From positions 124,001 through 188,000 of the forward strand of contig CAZQRP010000002.1 of the NCBI GenBank assembly GCA_964596125.1: a stretch of DNA of 64,000 nt, read 5' to 3'. Source of the DNA: CAZQRP01 sp964596125. GTDB taxonomy: Bacteria > Chloroflexota > Dehalococcoidia > GIF9 > UBA5629. Made by a program: the position numbers and the translations under genes. Below the pieces are notes generated by a model that was not told the DNA's origin, ran no database searches, and saw only the letters and a list, made by a program, of their open reading frames with translations. This document shows, piece after piece, positions 55,235 through 64,000 of the stretch. The first letter of the stretch is position 1. Each line of letters starts with the position of its first letter.

Positions 55235-55779
55235 TCTTGCACAAATTTTAAGACCATACTTTTTAGCTTTATGCCCCACCCCAAAGAAGAAGTCCGGTTA
55301 CAATATCAGACTGGATTTTAACTAAGGATAGAGTTGTTATAAGTTAATCCTGAGAAACTTAAAATATATACACACGGTTAATGATGGGATAGCAAAAGAT
55401 TAAGATGATTTTTACGAGGAATGGAAACTGGAAATGTAACGTTTATCATCGATATTATATTCTACGCAGCTCTTGAGTTGAGGATTAAAGATTACAGAAG
55501 AAATAAAGAAACAAAAATGGCCTTAATAAGGTTAAACAACAAACTTACGGTTATTTTACAGAACTCCGGGTATTAGTAAGGAGTAGGATAGCAATTTTTA
55601 CATTGTGTTTAACGCTTGCGAAAATAGGAGAAGCTGAAAACATAAAATGATGTGTACCAGGAACTAAATTAAGATTCTTTAATAACGATTATCGATTCGC
55701 AGTTCTCTCAAAGATATTTTTTAACTCCAACACATCTGCTTTAAAATACAACTAAAGCCAAGCACGAATCAGTTTTTAA

Positions 55780-56334
55780 CTATACTCTCGATCCTTGCTT
55801 TATACGGTGTTTATTAGAGTTCAGACTTCGTTTTTTTTGTTTGTATCGGTCCAAGTCTTTGATCGTATTCTCAAATATTTTCTCCACCCAATTCATCATT
55901 TGCATGCAATCTTCGTCAGATACGACCGAAAGATTCCTATAAATAGACTCCCTTTGCATAGTTTGATGGTATAATTGAAGTCCTTTCTCTGTTAATATAA
56001 TTCGTCTATATCTTTTGTCACTAAGGTCATTTACTTTCTTTACAATCCCCTCTTTTTCCAATCGTTTGATGTGACCTGAAATCGAGTGTGGCTCCCTTAG
56101 TACAGCTTGCGCTATATCGCCAACTGTAACTCCGTCAGCGTTGTTTTTTATAAACTGTATAACGCCTGACGTAGCAGATGAAATGCCATACTGACTTAGT
56201 TCTTTATCTCTAGTTTTTTGCAAAACGCTGCTCGTCCTACGTAGTAAGATCCATAGACTATGTTTATAGTCAACTGAAGTAGAATCCTTCATTACAATAT
56301 AGTCTCGACGCTCATCATCTGGTGTAGCGACCAT
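55780..56334 (-). CDS. MarR-family transcriptional regulator
   Basis: 184 residues from ATG 56334, which has GGAG six bases upstream; an ATG six codons earlier lacks one. Winged-helix part: VTVGDIAQAVLREPHSISGHIKRLEKEGIVKKVNDLSDKRYRRIILTEKG. The basic C-terminus is rich in Lys, Asn and Arg. Related to the regulator at 23593. It lies upstream of the TAXI operon on the same strand and probably regulates it and itself. Confidence 0.82.
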   Translation of the reverse strand: MVATPDDERRDYIVMKDSTSVDYKHSLWILLRRTSSVLQKTRDKELSQYGISSATSGVIQFIKNNADGVTVGDIAQAVLREPHSISGHIKRLEKEGIVKKVNDLSDKRYRRIILTEKGLQLYHQTMQRESIYRNLSVVSDEDCMQMMNWVEKIFENTIKDLDRYKQKKRSLNSNKHRIKQGSRV

Positions 56335-56420
56335 AGAATTCTCCAAAAACAAAATAGCTGTATTGCATTTTACATTAACCCAACAAGATTGTCTATTTAA
56401 TTATCACTAGTACATGAGAG

Positions 56421-56434
56421 TATAACAAGTTATA
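56421..56434. promoter_or_regulatory. Candidate MarR operator
   Basis: TATAAC-AA-GTTATA, six-base arms, about 90 bases upstream of the MarR start at 56334. A likely autoregulatory site. Confidence 0.45.
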
Positions 56435-56552
56435 TTGTAAATTTGGTAAATAGAACAAATAAACTATTAAATACTTTAAGAAACAACCATGGTACCTTGC
56501 GTCTCGAATGAAAACTAATACCTCTGTTCTAGTGACATCCCCATACTAGGTG

Positions 56553-56672
56553 AATAAAGACCCAGAGACCTATATTCGCAATGTTGGAACTTATCGAGTG
56601 CAAGTGAAGGCACATCTACGAACCGGTATTTATATGGGAGGCCAAGGTGACCAGCATATTTCAATTAACTAG
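56553..56672 (+). pseudogene. UbiD decarboxylase remnant
   Basis: 40 codons ending in TAG at 56670-56672. NKDPET, IRNVGTYRVQVKA, RTGIYMGG and GDQHISI match residues about 155-193 of the intact UbiD at 62245. Everything before and after is lost, so it is a relic of a second copy. Confidence 0.75.
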
Positions 56673-56711
56673 GGGCAGGTCAACTTATATCGTATCTACT
56701 GAGACATCGCA

Positions 56712-56807
56712 AAACAAGTTGCTATTGCCCATAAGCAGGCTTTATCGGATACACCAGTATTTGAAGTGTGCCATAAGATGGGTGTAAGTTCTTATACATT
56801 TTATTGA
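56712..56807 (+). pseudogene. Possible IS3-type OrfA remnant
   Basis: A short open stretch with VFEVCHKMGVSSYTFY before two stops resembles the helix-turn-helix of IS3 OrfA proteins (EVCRxLGVSxxTFYRW). Too short to be sure. Confidence 0.3.
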
Positions 56808-57152
56808 TGAAAAGGTGCTATACTCCCAACAGATTAAACAGTCGTGAGAGATTATGTGTTGACAAAATATACTATGATGCTATAATTATATCCCAAACGA
56901 TATATTATTACTATACAGTTATTTACAGATAATTTTAGGTCGACAAAAATAAAAACAAAACAAGATTAAATACTTGCATAGGCAGACAACTAAGTTGAAC
57001 GATTATGAAAATTATAGCGGCAGCTATCTTTTAAGCAGCTCAAACATCTACTCATAAGCCTGGTAAATGTAGCTCGTAAATATGTAACAATCCTCAAACA
57101 GAAGCCATTTTAGCTTAGACAGACAATGGAAGGAAAGGAAATAAAGGGTATT

Positions 57153-58019
57153 ATGTACATTAGACGTCTACCTAAGTTTGAATATCTTATACCAAAGACC
57201 GTAGAGGAAGCTTGTGAACTTCTCTATAAGCATAAAGGTGAGGCAAAGGTAATAGCAGGAGGAACAGACCTCCTGATTAATATGAAGAAGCGGCAGGTCG
57301 TTCCTAAGTATTTAATTGAGCTGGGAAATCTTACAGAGCTCAACTATATTCGGCATAACGAGAAAAAAGTACTATCCATAGGAGCTCTTGCTACTCATCA
57401 AATGGTTGCCGATTCTCCGCTGGTTAAAGAGACGATTGGTCTTCTAGCGGATGCTTGTCGTAAAGTAGGGACACCTCAGATTAGAAACATGGGCACGATC
57501 GGCGGCAATCTGTCGAATGCAGGGCCGTCTGCGGACACTGCGCCACCCCTTCTATCCCTAGAAGCGAAGTTAACGTTAGTGTGCTCGCAAGGAGAAAGGA
57601 TTGTTCCTATTGATGGATTCTTCACAGGCCCTTTTACTACTATCATGAAGGATGATGAGTTGCTGACAGAGATTCAGATACCCTGCTTTCCGCAAATGTT
57701 AGGAAGTTACCAATGGTTAACAAAGATAACCACAATCGACGAGACACTTGTTGGTGTAGCTGTAGTGACTGATTCTGGGGCTTGCAATGATATACGAATA
57801 AGTTTATGTTCGGTAGCTCCGGTCCCATTTAGAGTAAAGAAGGCGGAGGCAGTGCTCAGATATAAAGGATTGACGCAGAAGCTGATAGCAGAAGCCGCTG
57901 AGGTAGCTGCGACTGAAGCGACACCTCGTTCCCGTAGTAATTATCGTCGCAACATGATAGCACTCTTGGTAAAACGAGTGTTAAGTGATATTTTAAGGGA
58001 TATAGAGAGCAAAGAATAG
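57153..58019 (+). CDS. Xanthine-dehydrogenase-family FAD subunit
   Basis: 288 residues from ATG 57153 (AAAGG upstream); an ATG at 57126 has no ribosome site. FAD motifs IAGGTDLLINMK near 35 and GTIGGNLSNAGPSADTAPPL near 115, then the CO-dehydrogenase flavoprotein C-terminal domain. It lacks the extra 4Fe-4S loop that marks 4-hydroxybenzoyl-CoA reductase, as judged by length. First gene of a three-subunit operon. Confidence 0.9.
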   Translation: MYIRRLPKFEYLIPKTVEEACELLYKHKGEAKVIAGGTDLLINMKKRQVVPKYLIELGNLTELNYIRHNEKKVLSIGALATHQMVADSPLVKETIGLLADACRKVGTPQIRNMGTIGGNLSNAGPSADTAPPLLSLEAKLTLVCSQGERIVPIDGFFTGPFTTIMKDDELLTEIQIPCFPQMLGSYQWLTKITTIDETLVGVAVVTDSGACNDIRISLCSVAPVPFRVKKAEAVLRYKGLTQKLIAEAAEVAATEATPRSRSNYRRNMIALLVKRVLSDILRDIESKE

Positions 58020-58045
58020 GAAACTACATTTAGGTGGTGATTTGT

Positions 58046-58516
58046 ATGAAACAGGTAATACAGTTGAATATAAATGGAAAAAATTTCGAGGTAGCAGTAG
58101 AGCCTCACCGAACACTTCTCGAGATCCTGCGTGATAGTCTGGGTCTTACTGGAACTAAGGAAGGGTGTGGGCGGGGTGACTGTGGTTGTTGCACTGTTCT
58201 CATGAACGGTAAAGCCGTGGATTCCTGCTTGACTTTGGCGGTCCAAGCTCAAGGAAAAGAGATCGTGACAATCGAGGGATTGGCGACGAATGGTAAACTT
58301 CACCCTATACAGCAAGCGTTCGTGGACCATGGGGCAATCCAGTGTGGATTCTGCACACCAGGAATGATCCTTTCTGCTAAAGCGTTACTTGATAAGACAC
58401 CCCGACCTACAGAGCAAGAGGTAAAAGAAGGGATTGCAGGTAATCTTTGCCGCTGTACCGGTTATACCAAGATTATCGAGGCTATCTTAGCAGTAGCCGA
58501 GAAGCAGATCTCATAA
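58046..58516 (+). CDS. Xanthine-dehydrogenase-family 2x(2Fe-2S) subunit
   Basis: 156 residues. The first cluster is from Cys41, 46, 49 and 61 (GCGRGDCGCC, DSC); the second from Cys100, 103, 135 and 137 (CGFCTPGM, NLCRCTGY). The start at ATG 58046 follows AGGTGGT. It links FAD and molybdenum subunits. Confidence 0.93.
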   Translation: MKQVIQLNINGKNFEVAVEPHRTLLEILRDSLGLTGTKEGCGRGDCGCCTVLMNGKAVDSCLTLAVQAQGKEIVTIEGLATNGKLHPIQQAFVDHGAIQCGFCTPGMILSAKALLDKTPRPTEQEVKEGIAGNLCRCTGYTKIIEAILAVAEKQIS

Positions 58517-58540
58517 AGAAGGCCTAAAAAGGAGCGAATA

Positions 58541-60826
58541 ATGGGAGATTATTCTTTAATTGGGAAAAGGATACCGAGAATTGACTCTCCAGAGAAGGCT
58601 ACCGGCTCGGCGAAATATACCGCAGATATTAGGCTGCCAGGTATGCTTTATGGAAAGATCTTGCGTAGTCCTTACCCTCACGCAAGAATTTTAAATATAG
58701 ACACTAGTAGAGCAGAGAAATTGCCCGGTGTGAATGCTGTGGTCACTGGACAAGAAATAGCTCCGGTGAAGTTCGGCATCTTTAAGCAAACCAGAGATCA
58801 GTATCTTTTAGCCAAGGACAGAGTGCGATATGTGGGAGAAGAGATAGCAGCAGTTGCTGCTATCGAAGAAGATATAGCGGAGGAGGCCTTAGATCTAATT
58901 AGGGTGGACTATGAGCCTCTACCAGCTGTCTTTAATCCTATACGTGCCATGGAAGAAAGTGCCCCCCAGCTTCATGACCACGTTAAGAATAATATCGGTT
59001 TTAGGGCGTTTGTTCATGGGGGAGACATAGAGAGCGCTCTTAAAGAAGCATATAGAATTTATGAGTATAGCGTAGAGGGCTCCAAGATAAGCCATATGCA
59101 GATGGAGCCTTATGCCGCTCTAGCCAGCTTTGATCCTAGTGGTAAGCTAGATATATGGGTACCTAATCAGTCCCCTTTTACCAAGCGCCGAGCATTGTCA
59201 AATGCTTTGAGGATACCACTGAGCAAGATTAGGATACGTCATTGTCACATTGGGGGTGGCTTCGGTGGCCGCTCCGATACCTTTCCTCCCGAGTTTTGCG
59301 CTTCTCTACTTTCCATTAAGTGTGGTAGACCAGTGATGATAGTATGTACTCGAGAGGAAACCATGTTTTCTGCAAGGCAAAAACACAGTACCATTGTTGA
59401 GCTAAAAATTGCAGTGAAGCGCGATGGCACCCTGCTAGGTAAGGACGCAAGGGTTGTGCTTGATGGGGGTGCCTATCTGAGTAGCGGAGTGACAGCCGCC
59501 AATGCTCAGTATGATCACTCCGAGGCTGTTTACAGGGTAGACAACTATAGATATGAAGCATTTCGTGTTTATACGAACAAGACACCTTGCTCAATGCAAA
59601 GGACTCAGCATTGCCAGATGGTGCTTGCAGAAGAGATATTGATGGATATGATAGCTGAGGATCTGGGTTTAGATCCTGTGGAGCTTAGAATGAAACACGC
59701 AGTTAAAGCTGGAGAGATTCTGCCTAGTGGCTCAAAAGTGACCAGCTATGCCCTCGATGAATCTATCAGAAAGGCAACTGCCGCTGCTGGTTGGAATGAA
59801 AAGAGAGGAAAGCTAGGCAGCGGTCGAGGCATTGGCATGGCCTGTGATAGCTGTGGATCTGCCTTCAACCTTGGCTTCCGATCCAATTCAGCCGCTTACA
59901 TCAAATTCAACGAGGATGGTAGTGCAACGCTGTTTTCGGGCAATGTTGATAATGGCCAGGGAAACGAGAGCATGCTGGTACAAATCGCGGCAGAAGTTTT
60001 AGGATTGTCCATGGGAGATATCACCCTGGTAAATGGTGACACCGAGCTTTGCCCTCAAGATCCAGGTACTTACCCTATGGCGTCTGCTTTTGTATCAGGA
60101 AATGCAGTCAGACTAGCTGCTCTTGATGCCAATAGACAGATGCGAGAGATAGCTGCCGAGAGCATGGGGCTCAGCCCCGAAAACCTACAGATAGGAGAGC
60201 AGCAGGTCTACATGAAAGAAGATCCAAAGCGAGCAATGCCTGTTGCCGATGTGGTGAAACTAGCACTACTAAAAGGAGATGCTGTGATAGGTAGGGGGTC
60301 GTTTACTCCAAAACCTGCCAGCGAATTTGGCTGGGCGGATCACATCAAAAAAAGTAAAGGGCAGCACCGTGCAACTTATACGTGCGGCACTACTATTGCC
60401 GAAGTGGAAGTTGATTTAGAAACAGGACGTGTGAGAGTAGTCAATATTGTGCAAGCGTATGATTGCGGCTTCGCCTTAAATCCTATGGTGGTAGAGGGAC
60501 AATGGGAGGGAGTGGCAGTGCAAATGCTGGGTGAAACGCTCTATGAAAAGCATATCTGGGATGAGAAGAGTGGGCAATTGGTCACTGATTCTCTTAGTGA
60601 TTACAAGATACCTGGCGCTTTAGATATACCCAAGATCCAACCATTGATAGTTGAATCGGCGGAAACTGTAGGCCCCTTTGGTGCCAAGGAGGTTGGAATC
60701 AGTGCGGGGGGTTCTGTTGAGGCTGCCATAGCTAATGCAATTTATAATGCTGTGGGAGTGAGGGTCAAAGAAACCCCGATAATGCCGGAATCAATATTGC
60801 AGGCGCTCAGCGAGAAGAAGGGCTGA
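58541..60826 (+). CDS. Xanthine-dehydrogenase-family molybdenum subunit
   Basis: 761 residues. RIDSPEKATGSAKYTADI at the N-terminus, GGGFGGRSD near 240, NGQGNESMLVQIAAEVLG near 470 and AKEVGISAGGSVEAAIANA near the C-terminus with the expected catalytic Glu. Hydroxylates a heterocycle or aromatic CoA ester with water as oxygen source. With the UbiD and SDR genes downstream, an aromatic substrate is plausible but not proven. Confidence 0.9.
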   Translation: MGDYSLIGKRIPRIDSPEKATGSAKYTADIRLPGMLYGKILRSPYPHARILNIDTSRAEKLPGVNAVVTGQEIAPVKFGIFKQTRDQYLLAKDRVRYVGEEIAAVAAIEEDIAEEALDLIRVDYEPLPAVFNPIRAMEESAPQLHDHVKNNIGFRAFVHGGDIESALKEAYRIYEYSVEGSKISHMQMEPYAALASFDPSGKLDIWVPNQSPFTKRRALSNALRIPLSKIRIRHCHIGGGFGGRSDTFPPEFCASLLSIKCGRPVMIVCTREETMFSARQKHSTIVELKIAVKRDGTLLGKDARVVLDGGAYLSSGVTAANAQYDHSEAVYRVDNYRYEAFRVYTNKTPCSMQRTQHCQMVLAEEILMDMIAEDLGLDPVELRMKHAVKAGEILPSGSKVTSYALDESIRKATAAAGWNEKRGKLGSGRGIGMACDSCGSAFNLGFRSNSAAYIKFNEDGSATLFSGNVDNGQGNESMLVQIAAEVLGLSMGDITLVNGDTELCPQDPGTYPMASAFVSGNAVRLAALDANRQMREIAAESMGLSPENLQIGEQQVYMKEDPKRAMPVADVVKLALLKGDAVIGRGSFTPKPASEFGWADHIKKSKGQHRATYTCGTTIAEVEVDLETGRVRVVNIVQAYDCGFALNPMVVEGQWEGVAVQMLGETLYEKHIWDEKSGQLVTDSLSDYKIPGALDIPKIQPLIVESAETVGPFGAKEVGISAGGSVEAAIANAIYNAVGVRVKETPIMPESILQALSEKKG

Positions 60827-60946
60827 TTTCCTCCCTTTGGTGATTACTTATCGCACTCTGTATTCATAATTATCAGATTTTTAAAAACTGAGAAATAAAA
60901 AGGATATTCGTACCCAAGGGAGAGTAAAAAAACGGGGTAGTCAGGA

Positions 60947-61714
60947 ATGAGACTAAAAAATAAAGTAGCTATCATTACCGGCGGTGCTGAAGGCATTGGT
61001 TATGCCTATGCTTCGGGCTTTGTGAATGAGGGTGCCAAAGTTGTTATTGCTGATATTAATTATGAAGCGGCAAATGAAGCGGCCAAAAATCTAAATAAAA
61101 TAGGGGCTGAGGTACTAGCTACTAAAACAAATGTTGGTAATGTAGAAGATGTACAAGAAATGACAGAAAAGACTGTTGAGCGTTTTGGCAAAATTGATAT
61201 TCTGGTCAATAATGCAGCTGTTCTGAGTAGAGCTAAAATTACCAGAGACATAGCTTTCTTTGAATTGGACTTGAAAGAGTGGGAAAGAGTAATGACTGTT
61301 AATGCTACCGGCACCTTCCTCTGCACTCGTGCTGTTTTCCCATATATGAGAGCTCAGGGGTATGGCAAGATTATTAATATCACTTCAGCTGCGGCTTTGG
61401 TTGGAGGTAATGTTAAATATATACATTATGTAGCGAGTAAGGCTGCCGTTATCGGTTTAACAAGGGGCTTAGCCAGGGAATTAGGGGAGTATAATATAAA
61501 TGTCAATTGTATTCTTCCTGGTTCTACTTTTAGCGAGGATACCAACGATCTTGCTGCTTTGGAATTTCGTAAGAAGGCAATATCTCAGCGCTGTATAAAG
61601 CGTGTTGAGTACCCTGAAGACCTTGTAGGAACTGCTATATTCTTGGCCTCTCCAGATAGTGACTTTATTACGGGTCAGACTATTGCAGTCGATGGGGGGG
61701 TCATAATGCTTTAA
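60947..61714 (+). CDS. Short-chain dehydrogenase/reductase
   Basis: 255 residues, classical SDR: TGGAEGIGYA cofactor loop, NNAAVL, catalytic Ser in NITSAAA and Tyr/Lys in YVASK. VVIADIN at the end of strand 2 favours NAD(H). It is 120 bases after the hydroxylase operon and probably oxidises or reduces a pathway alcohol or ketone. Confidence 0.9.
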   Translation: MRLKNKVAIITGGAEGIGYAYASGFVNEGAKVVIADINYEAANEAAKNLNKIGAEVLATKTNVGNVEDVQEMTEKTVERFGKIDILVNNAAVLSRAKITRDIAFFELDLKEWERVMTVNATGTFLCTRAVFPYMRAQGYGKIINITSAAALVGGNVKYIHYVASKAAVIGLTRGLARELGEYNINVNCILPGSTFSEDTNDLAALEFRKKAISQRCIKRVEYPEDLVGTAIFLASPDSDFITGQTIAVDGGVIML

Positions 61715-62244
61715 CCTAGTACTGTCTGAGATAATTTGACAGGTCTTTAATAAGACGACAGACCACGATTGGCTTGGTTTTGGAAACAATCACTCTTTAT
61801 CACCCTGTTTTTTGCTAGCCGTGCGATTTTCTCGGATATCCTTCTGTTCATGTATGATTTAATCAATTACTGTTGTTTTTGGCGATTATCGAATTATGGT
61901 AGAGAAACTTAAAAAAATTAAGGATTGATAACAGTAAGATAGTATTAAATAACACAGCTAGGTTCAACTCAATGCTGTACAGAATCATAAATATGACTAT
62001 TTTCCTTTTATCTTATTATTATCATATAAGGAGAAGTTAGGACAGATTTCTTATTTTAGTAATACCACCTACCGTACTACGTTGACAACATTAGAACTTA
62101 CGCTTTATAACAAATTTGTCAAGAGGGAGCAGTTTTTATTCTATTACTGGACCTTTTTAGTTCCTTTGTGCAGGGGAAAAAGCTAATGGAAGTTCCCAAG
62201 AGCAAGTTTTCTCTGTAATCGGGACAAAGGAGGAAATATAATAA
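61715..62244. other. Intergenic with UbiD promoter
   Basis: 530 bases. The first 100 hold a small CTGTC/GACAG inverted repeat and a 34-codon minus-strand frame that may be an insertion-element scar, not certain. The UbiD promoter lies at 62082-62110. Confidence 0.35.
62082..62110 (+). promoter_or_regulatory. Promoter of the UbiD gene
   Basis: TTGACA at 62082-62087, 17-base spacer, TTATAA at 62105-62110 (or TATAAC one base later). The leader is about 125 bases. Confidence 0.6.
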
Positions 62245-63846
62245 ATGGCTTATTATAAAGATCTTCGGGAACATTTGGACGCACTAGATAAGCAAGGAAA
62301 GCTGACCAGGGTCAAAAGGGAAATAAACAAGGATACGCAATTACATCCTCTCGTCCGATTGCAGTATCGTGGATTACCCGAGGAGCAACGTAATGCTTTC
62401 TTATTTGAGAATATCATCGGAAGTGACGGTGAAAAGTATAATGGCTCTGTGGTCGTTGGCGCCTTGGCCGGTTCTATAGACATTTACTCCATCGGCATGA
62501 TGTGCCAGCCAGAACAGATAGATGAAAAATGGTTTAAAGCTGAGGTCAATCCGATCGCACCAAAAATAGTAGCCACTGGTCCCGTACATGAAGAAGTGCA
62601 CATAGGTAACACACTTCTAGAACATGCTGGCCTCGGAGAGTTCCCCATCCCTATCTCCACACCCGGCTATGACATAGCCCCATACTTCAGTTCGCCCTAC
62701 TGGATAACCAAAGACCCTGAGACCGGCATCCGTAATGTCGGTACATATAGAGTCCAGGTGAAGGCACCAGAACGGACTGGTATCTATATGGGAGGTGCGG
62801 GAGATCAGCATATTTCAATTCATTACCGTAAATGCCGTGATCTTGGCATTCCACTGGAAGCGGCTATTGTAGTGGGAGCTTCACCCAACATCGGCTACGT
62901 ATCAGTTTCAAAGGTTCCATACGGAGTCGATGAATTAACTGTTGCTGGAGGAATTGCGGGCGAACCTATTGAGTTGGTCCAATGCAAATCGGTCGACCTC
63001 GAGGTGCCGGCTTATGCCGAGATTGTGGTTGAGGGAGTATTCTCAATGGACGAACTTGAACCCGAAGCTCCTTTTGGAGAAGCTGGTGGCTATATAGCTC
63101 AGCGGACAATGATGCCATACTTTTCCGTGAAATGTATTACACACCGTAAGAAACCAATATGGCAGTCCTTCATCAGCCAGCTCGCCCCAAGCGAAAGCAG
63201 TAAAATAAAACAAATTGCTTGGCAGAATAACTTATACAAATACCTGAAGCATGACTTGAGTATACAAGAGGTAATTGAAGTAGCCATACCCGAGGACACA
63301 AGTCTGCTAAACTTAGCGGTTATTCAAATAGATAAAATGGAGACTTCAAAAATTTGGCAGATGCTTGAGGCTGCTGCTGAATACGGATCTTTTTTGAAGA
63401 TAGTAATTGCAGTCGACAAGGACATAAATCCATGTGATAACCATAATGTTAACTGGGCTCTTGCTACTAGGATGCAACCCCATCGTGACATTAAAATCAG
63501 GGAGGGAAGAGCGGTCATCCAGGACCATTCCGTGGAGGAACCTGGGATTCAATTTACTAGAGTCTCGGGTGAGGAAATTTATATAAAGGGCTCCCGCCTG
63601 CTCATTGATGCCACGTTAAAATGGTCTTATCCACCTGTATCACTTCCAAAGAAGCAATTCATGGATGATGCACTACAAATCTGGCAGGAATTAGCACTCC
63701 CACAACTGAACCTTAAAGAACCTTGGTATGGCTACAATCTTGGTTTCTGGAGTGATGAAGATGAAGAGCAAGCTAATCTTGCTGTCAAAGGAGAATGGTA
63801 CCGTATTGGAGAGAGATTAGCAAAGAGAAGAAAACCCATATTGTAA
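62245..63846 (+). CDS. UbiD-family decarboxylase (prenyl-FMN dependent)
   Basis: 533 residues, full length. The catalytic region ELEPEAPFGEAGGYIA holds the conserved acidic residues; VGTYRVQVK and GGAGDQHISIHYRK form the cofactor pocket. ATG 62245 with AAAGGAGG. These enzymes reversibly decarboxylate aromatic or alpha,beta-unsaturated acids and need prenyl-FMN from UbiX, which is not in this window. A fragment of a second copy lies at 56553. Confidence 0.92.
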   Translation: MAYYKDLREHLDALDKQGKLTRVKREINKDTQLHPLVRLQYRGLPEEQRNAFLFENIIGSDGEKYNGSVVVGALAGSIDIYSIGMMCQPEQIDEKWFKAEVNPIAPKIVATGPVHEEVHIGNTLLEHAGLGEFPIPISTPGYDIAPYFSSPYWITKDPETGIRNVGTYRVQVKAPERTGIYMGGAGDQHISIHYRKCRDLGIPLEAAIVVGASPNIGYVSVSKVPYGVDELTVAGGIAGEPIELVQCKSVDLEVPAYAEIVVEGVFSMDELEPEAPFGEAGGYIAQRTMMPYFSVKCITHRKKPIWQSFISQLAPSESSKIKQIAWQNNLYKYLKHDLSIQEVIEVAIPEDTSLLNLAVIQIDKMETSKIWQMLEAAAEYGSFLKIVIAVDKDINPCDNHNVNWALATRMQPHRDIKIREGRAVIQDHSVEEPGIQFTRVSGEEIYIKGSRLLIDATLKWSYPPVSLPKKQFMDDALQIWQELALPQLNLKEPWYGYNLGFWSDEDEEQANLAVKGEWYRIGERLAKRRKPIL

Positions 63847-63961
63847 GCATAGAGACAACTCTATAAGCTCAAGATGTCACATAAAATAGGTGCCCTGGGA
63901 GCTGCGGTTTTGCGAGATGCTTACTATTAAAAAGTCAATGTAACAGAAGAAAGGAAATAAT

Positions 63962-64000
63962 TTGGTTAAGATAATTGGAGATGCAGAAAAGTCGGTACGC
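63962..64000 (+). CDS. Start of a further gene (cut by window edge)
   Basis: AAAGGAA then TTG 63962 opens a frame (VKIIGDAEKSV) that runs to the window end. Only 13 codons are visible, so the start is uncertain and no product can be named. Confidence 0.3.
   Translation, partial: MVKIIGDAEKSVR

Larger units (their letters stand above)
54971..55779. other. Long leader with a tandem promoter duplication
   Basis: 809 bases between the TAXI gene and the MarR gene. 55016-55126 and 55151-55270 are diverged copies of one another. Beyond about 55300 the region is AT-rich and otherwise empty. Confidence 0.5.
56353..57125. other. Intergenic with gene debris
   Basis: 773 bases containing an operator-like palindrome, a UbiD remnant and a possible transposase remnant (each listed). 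From about 56810 to the hydroxylase operon I see only AT-rich sequence. Confidence 0.45.

Noticed and set aside
57153..60826. 4-Hydroxybenzoyl-CoA reductase
   Set aside because: The FAD subunit appears too short to hold the extra 4Fe-4S loop that marks that enzyme, so only the broader family is claimed.
61715..61850. Insertion-sequence end with transposase tail
   Set aside because: A small inverted repeat and a 34-codon frame are too little evidence; left as a note in the intergenic entry.

Overview
The window reads as a chromosome segment of an anaerobic, moderately AT-rich bacterium. Its mix of TRAP transporters (both DctP and TAXI types), CocE/NonD hydrolases, cytosolic molybdopterin oxidoreductases, ferredoxin-linked oxidoreductases, ACMSD-type amidohydrolases, a UbiD decarboxylase and an AprA-like flavoprotein/ferredoxin pair resembles uncultured Dehalococcoidia (Chloroflexota) from sediments. 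That placement is an inference from gene content; there is no rRNA gene or other marker here to prove it.

Layout. 1-1429: tail of a DUF35 OB-fold protein and its thiolase partner. 1515-8395 (minus strand): a DctPQM TRAP importer interleaved with two paralogous CocE/NonD hydrolases. 8694-12091: a cysteine hydrolase, a MarR regulator with a very clean divergent promoter/operator, a flavoprotein with a four-Cys motif and a DUF2284 protein. 12284-about 17500: an accessory island opening with two displaced tRNA 3' halves (Lys-UUU and Asn-like), holding unrecognised soluble and membrane proteins, an MFS transporter, a 118-bp direct repeat and a restriction-enzyme-like fragment. 17546-22901: small housekeeping and stress-type genes (DUF488, hemerythrin, TfoX-like, MBL-fold hydrolase, DUF2061), a frameshifted amidohydrolase and a MITE-like element.

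23593-40136 is the metabolic core. A MarR regulator sits upstream of a long plus-strand run: a stand-alone molybdoenzyme, a TAXI binding protein with its fused permease, a molybdoenzyme plus four-cluster Fe-S subunit, a large third molybdoenzyme, then gamma, delta, alpha and Fe-S-fused beta subunits of a 2-oxoacid:ferredoxin oxidoreductase, and an amidohydrolase. The large molybdoenzyme followed by this oxidoreductase recalls the phenylacetyl-CoA to phenylglyoxylate to benzoyl-CoA route (PadBCD plus PadEFGHI of denitrifying betaproteobacteria). The most interesting reading is therefore an alpha-oxidation module for an imported aryl- or acyl-acetate, in an organism where this has not been described as far as I know.

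40793-48014 holds the AprA/AprB-like pair, a DMT exporter, a second cysteine hydrolase and a minus-strand paralogue of the molybdoenzyme/Fe-S pair. 48507-56334 holds a nitrilase, an M29/NicX-like metalloenzyme, a second TAXI importer driven by tandem duplicated promoters, and a third MarR regulator. 57153-63846 holds a three-subunit xanthine-dehydrogenase-family hydroxylase, an SDR dehydrogenase and a UbiD decarboxylase. The shared theme is import of organic acids, esters or amides, their hydrolysis or activation, and low-potential electron transfer through molybdenum, flavin and ferredoxin.

Intergenic regions are long and carry gene debris: remnants of UbiD, of a BKACE (DUF849) enzyme, of a receiver domain and possibly of a transposase, plus a duplicated gene leader that has lost its gene. 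This points to active turnover of accessory catabolic genes.
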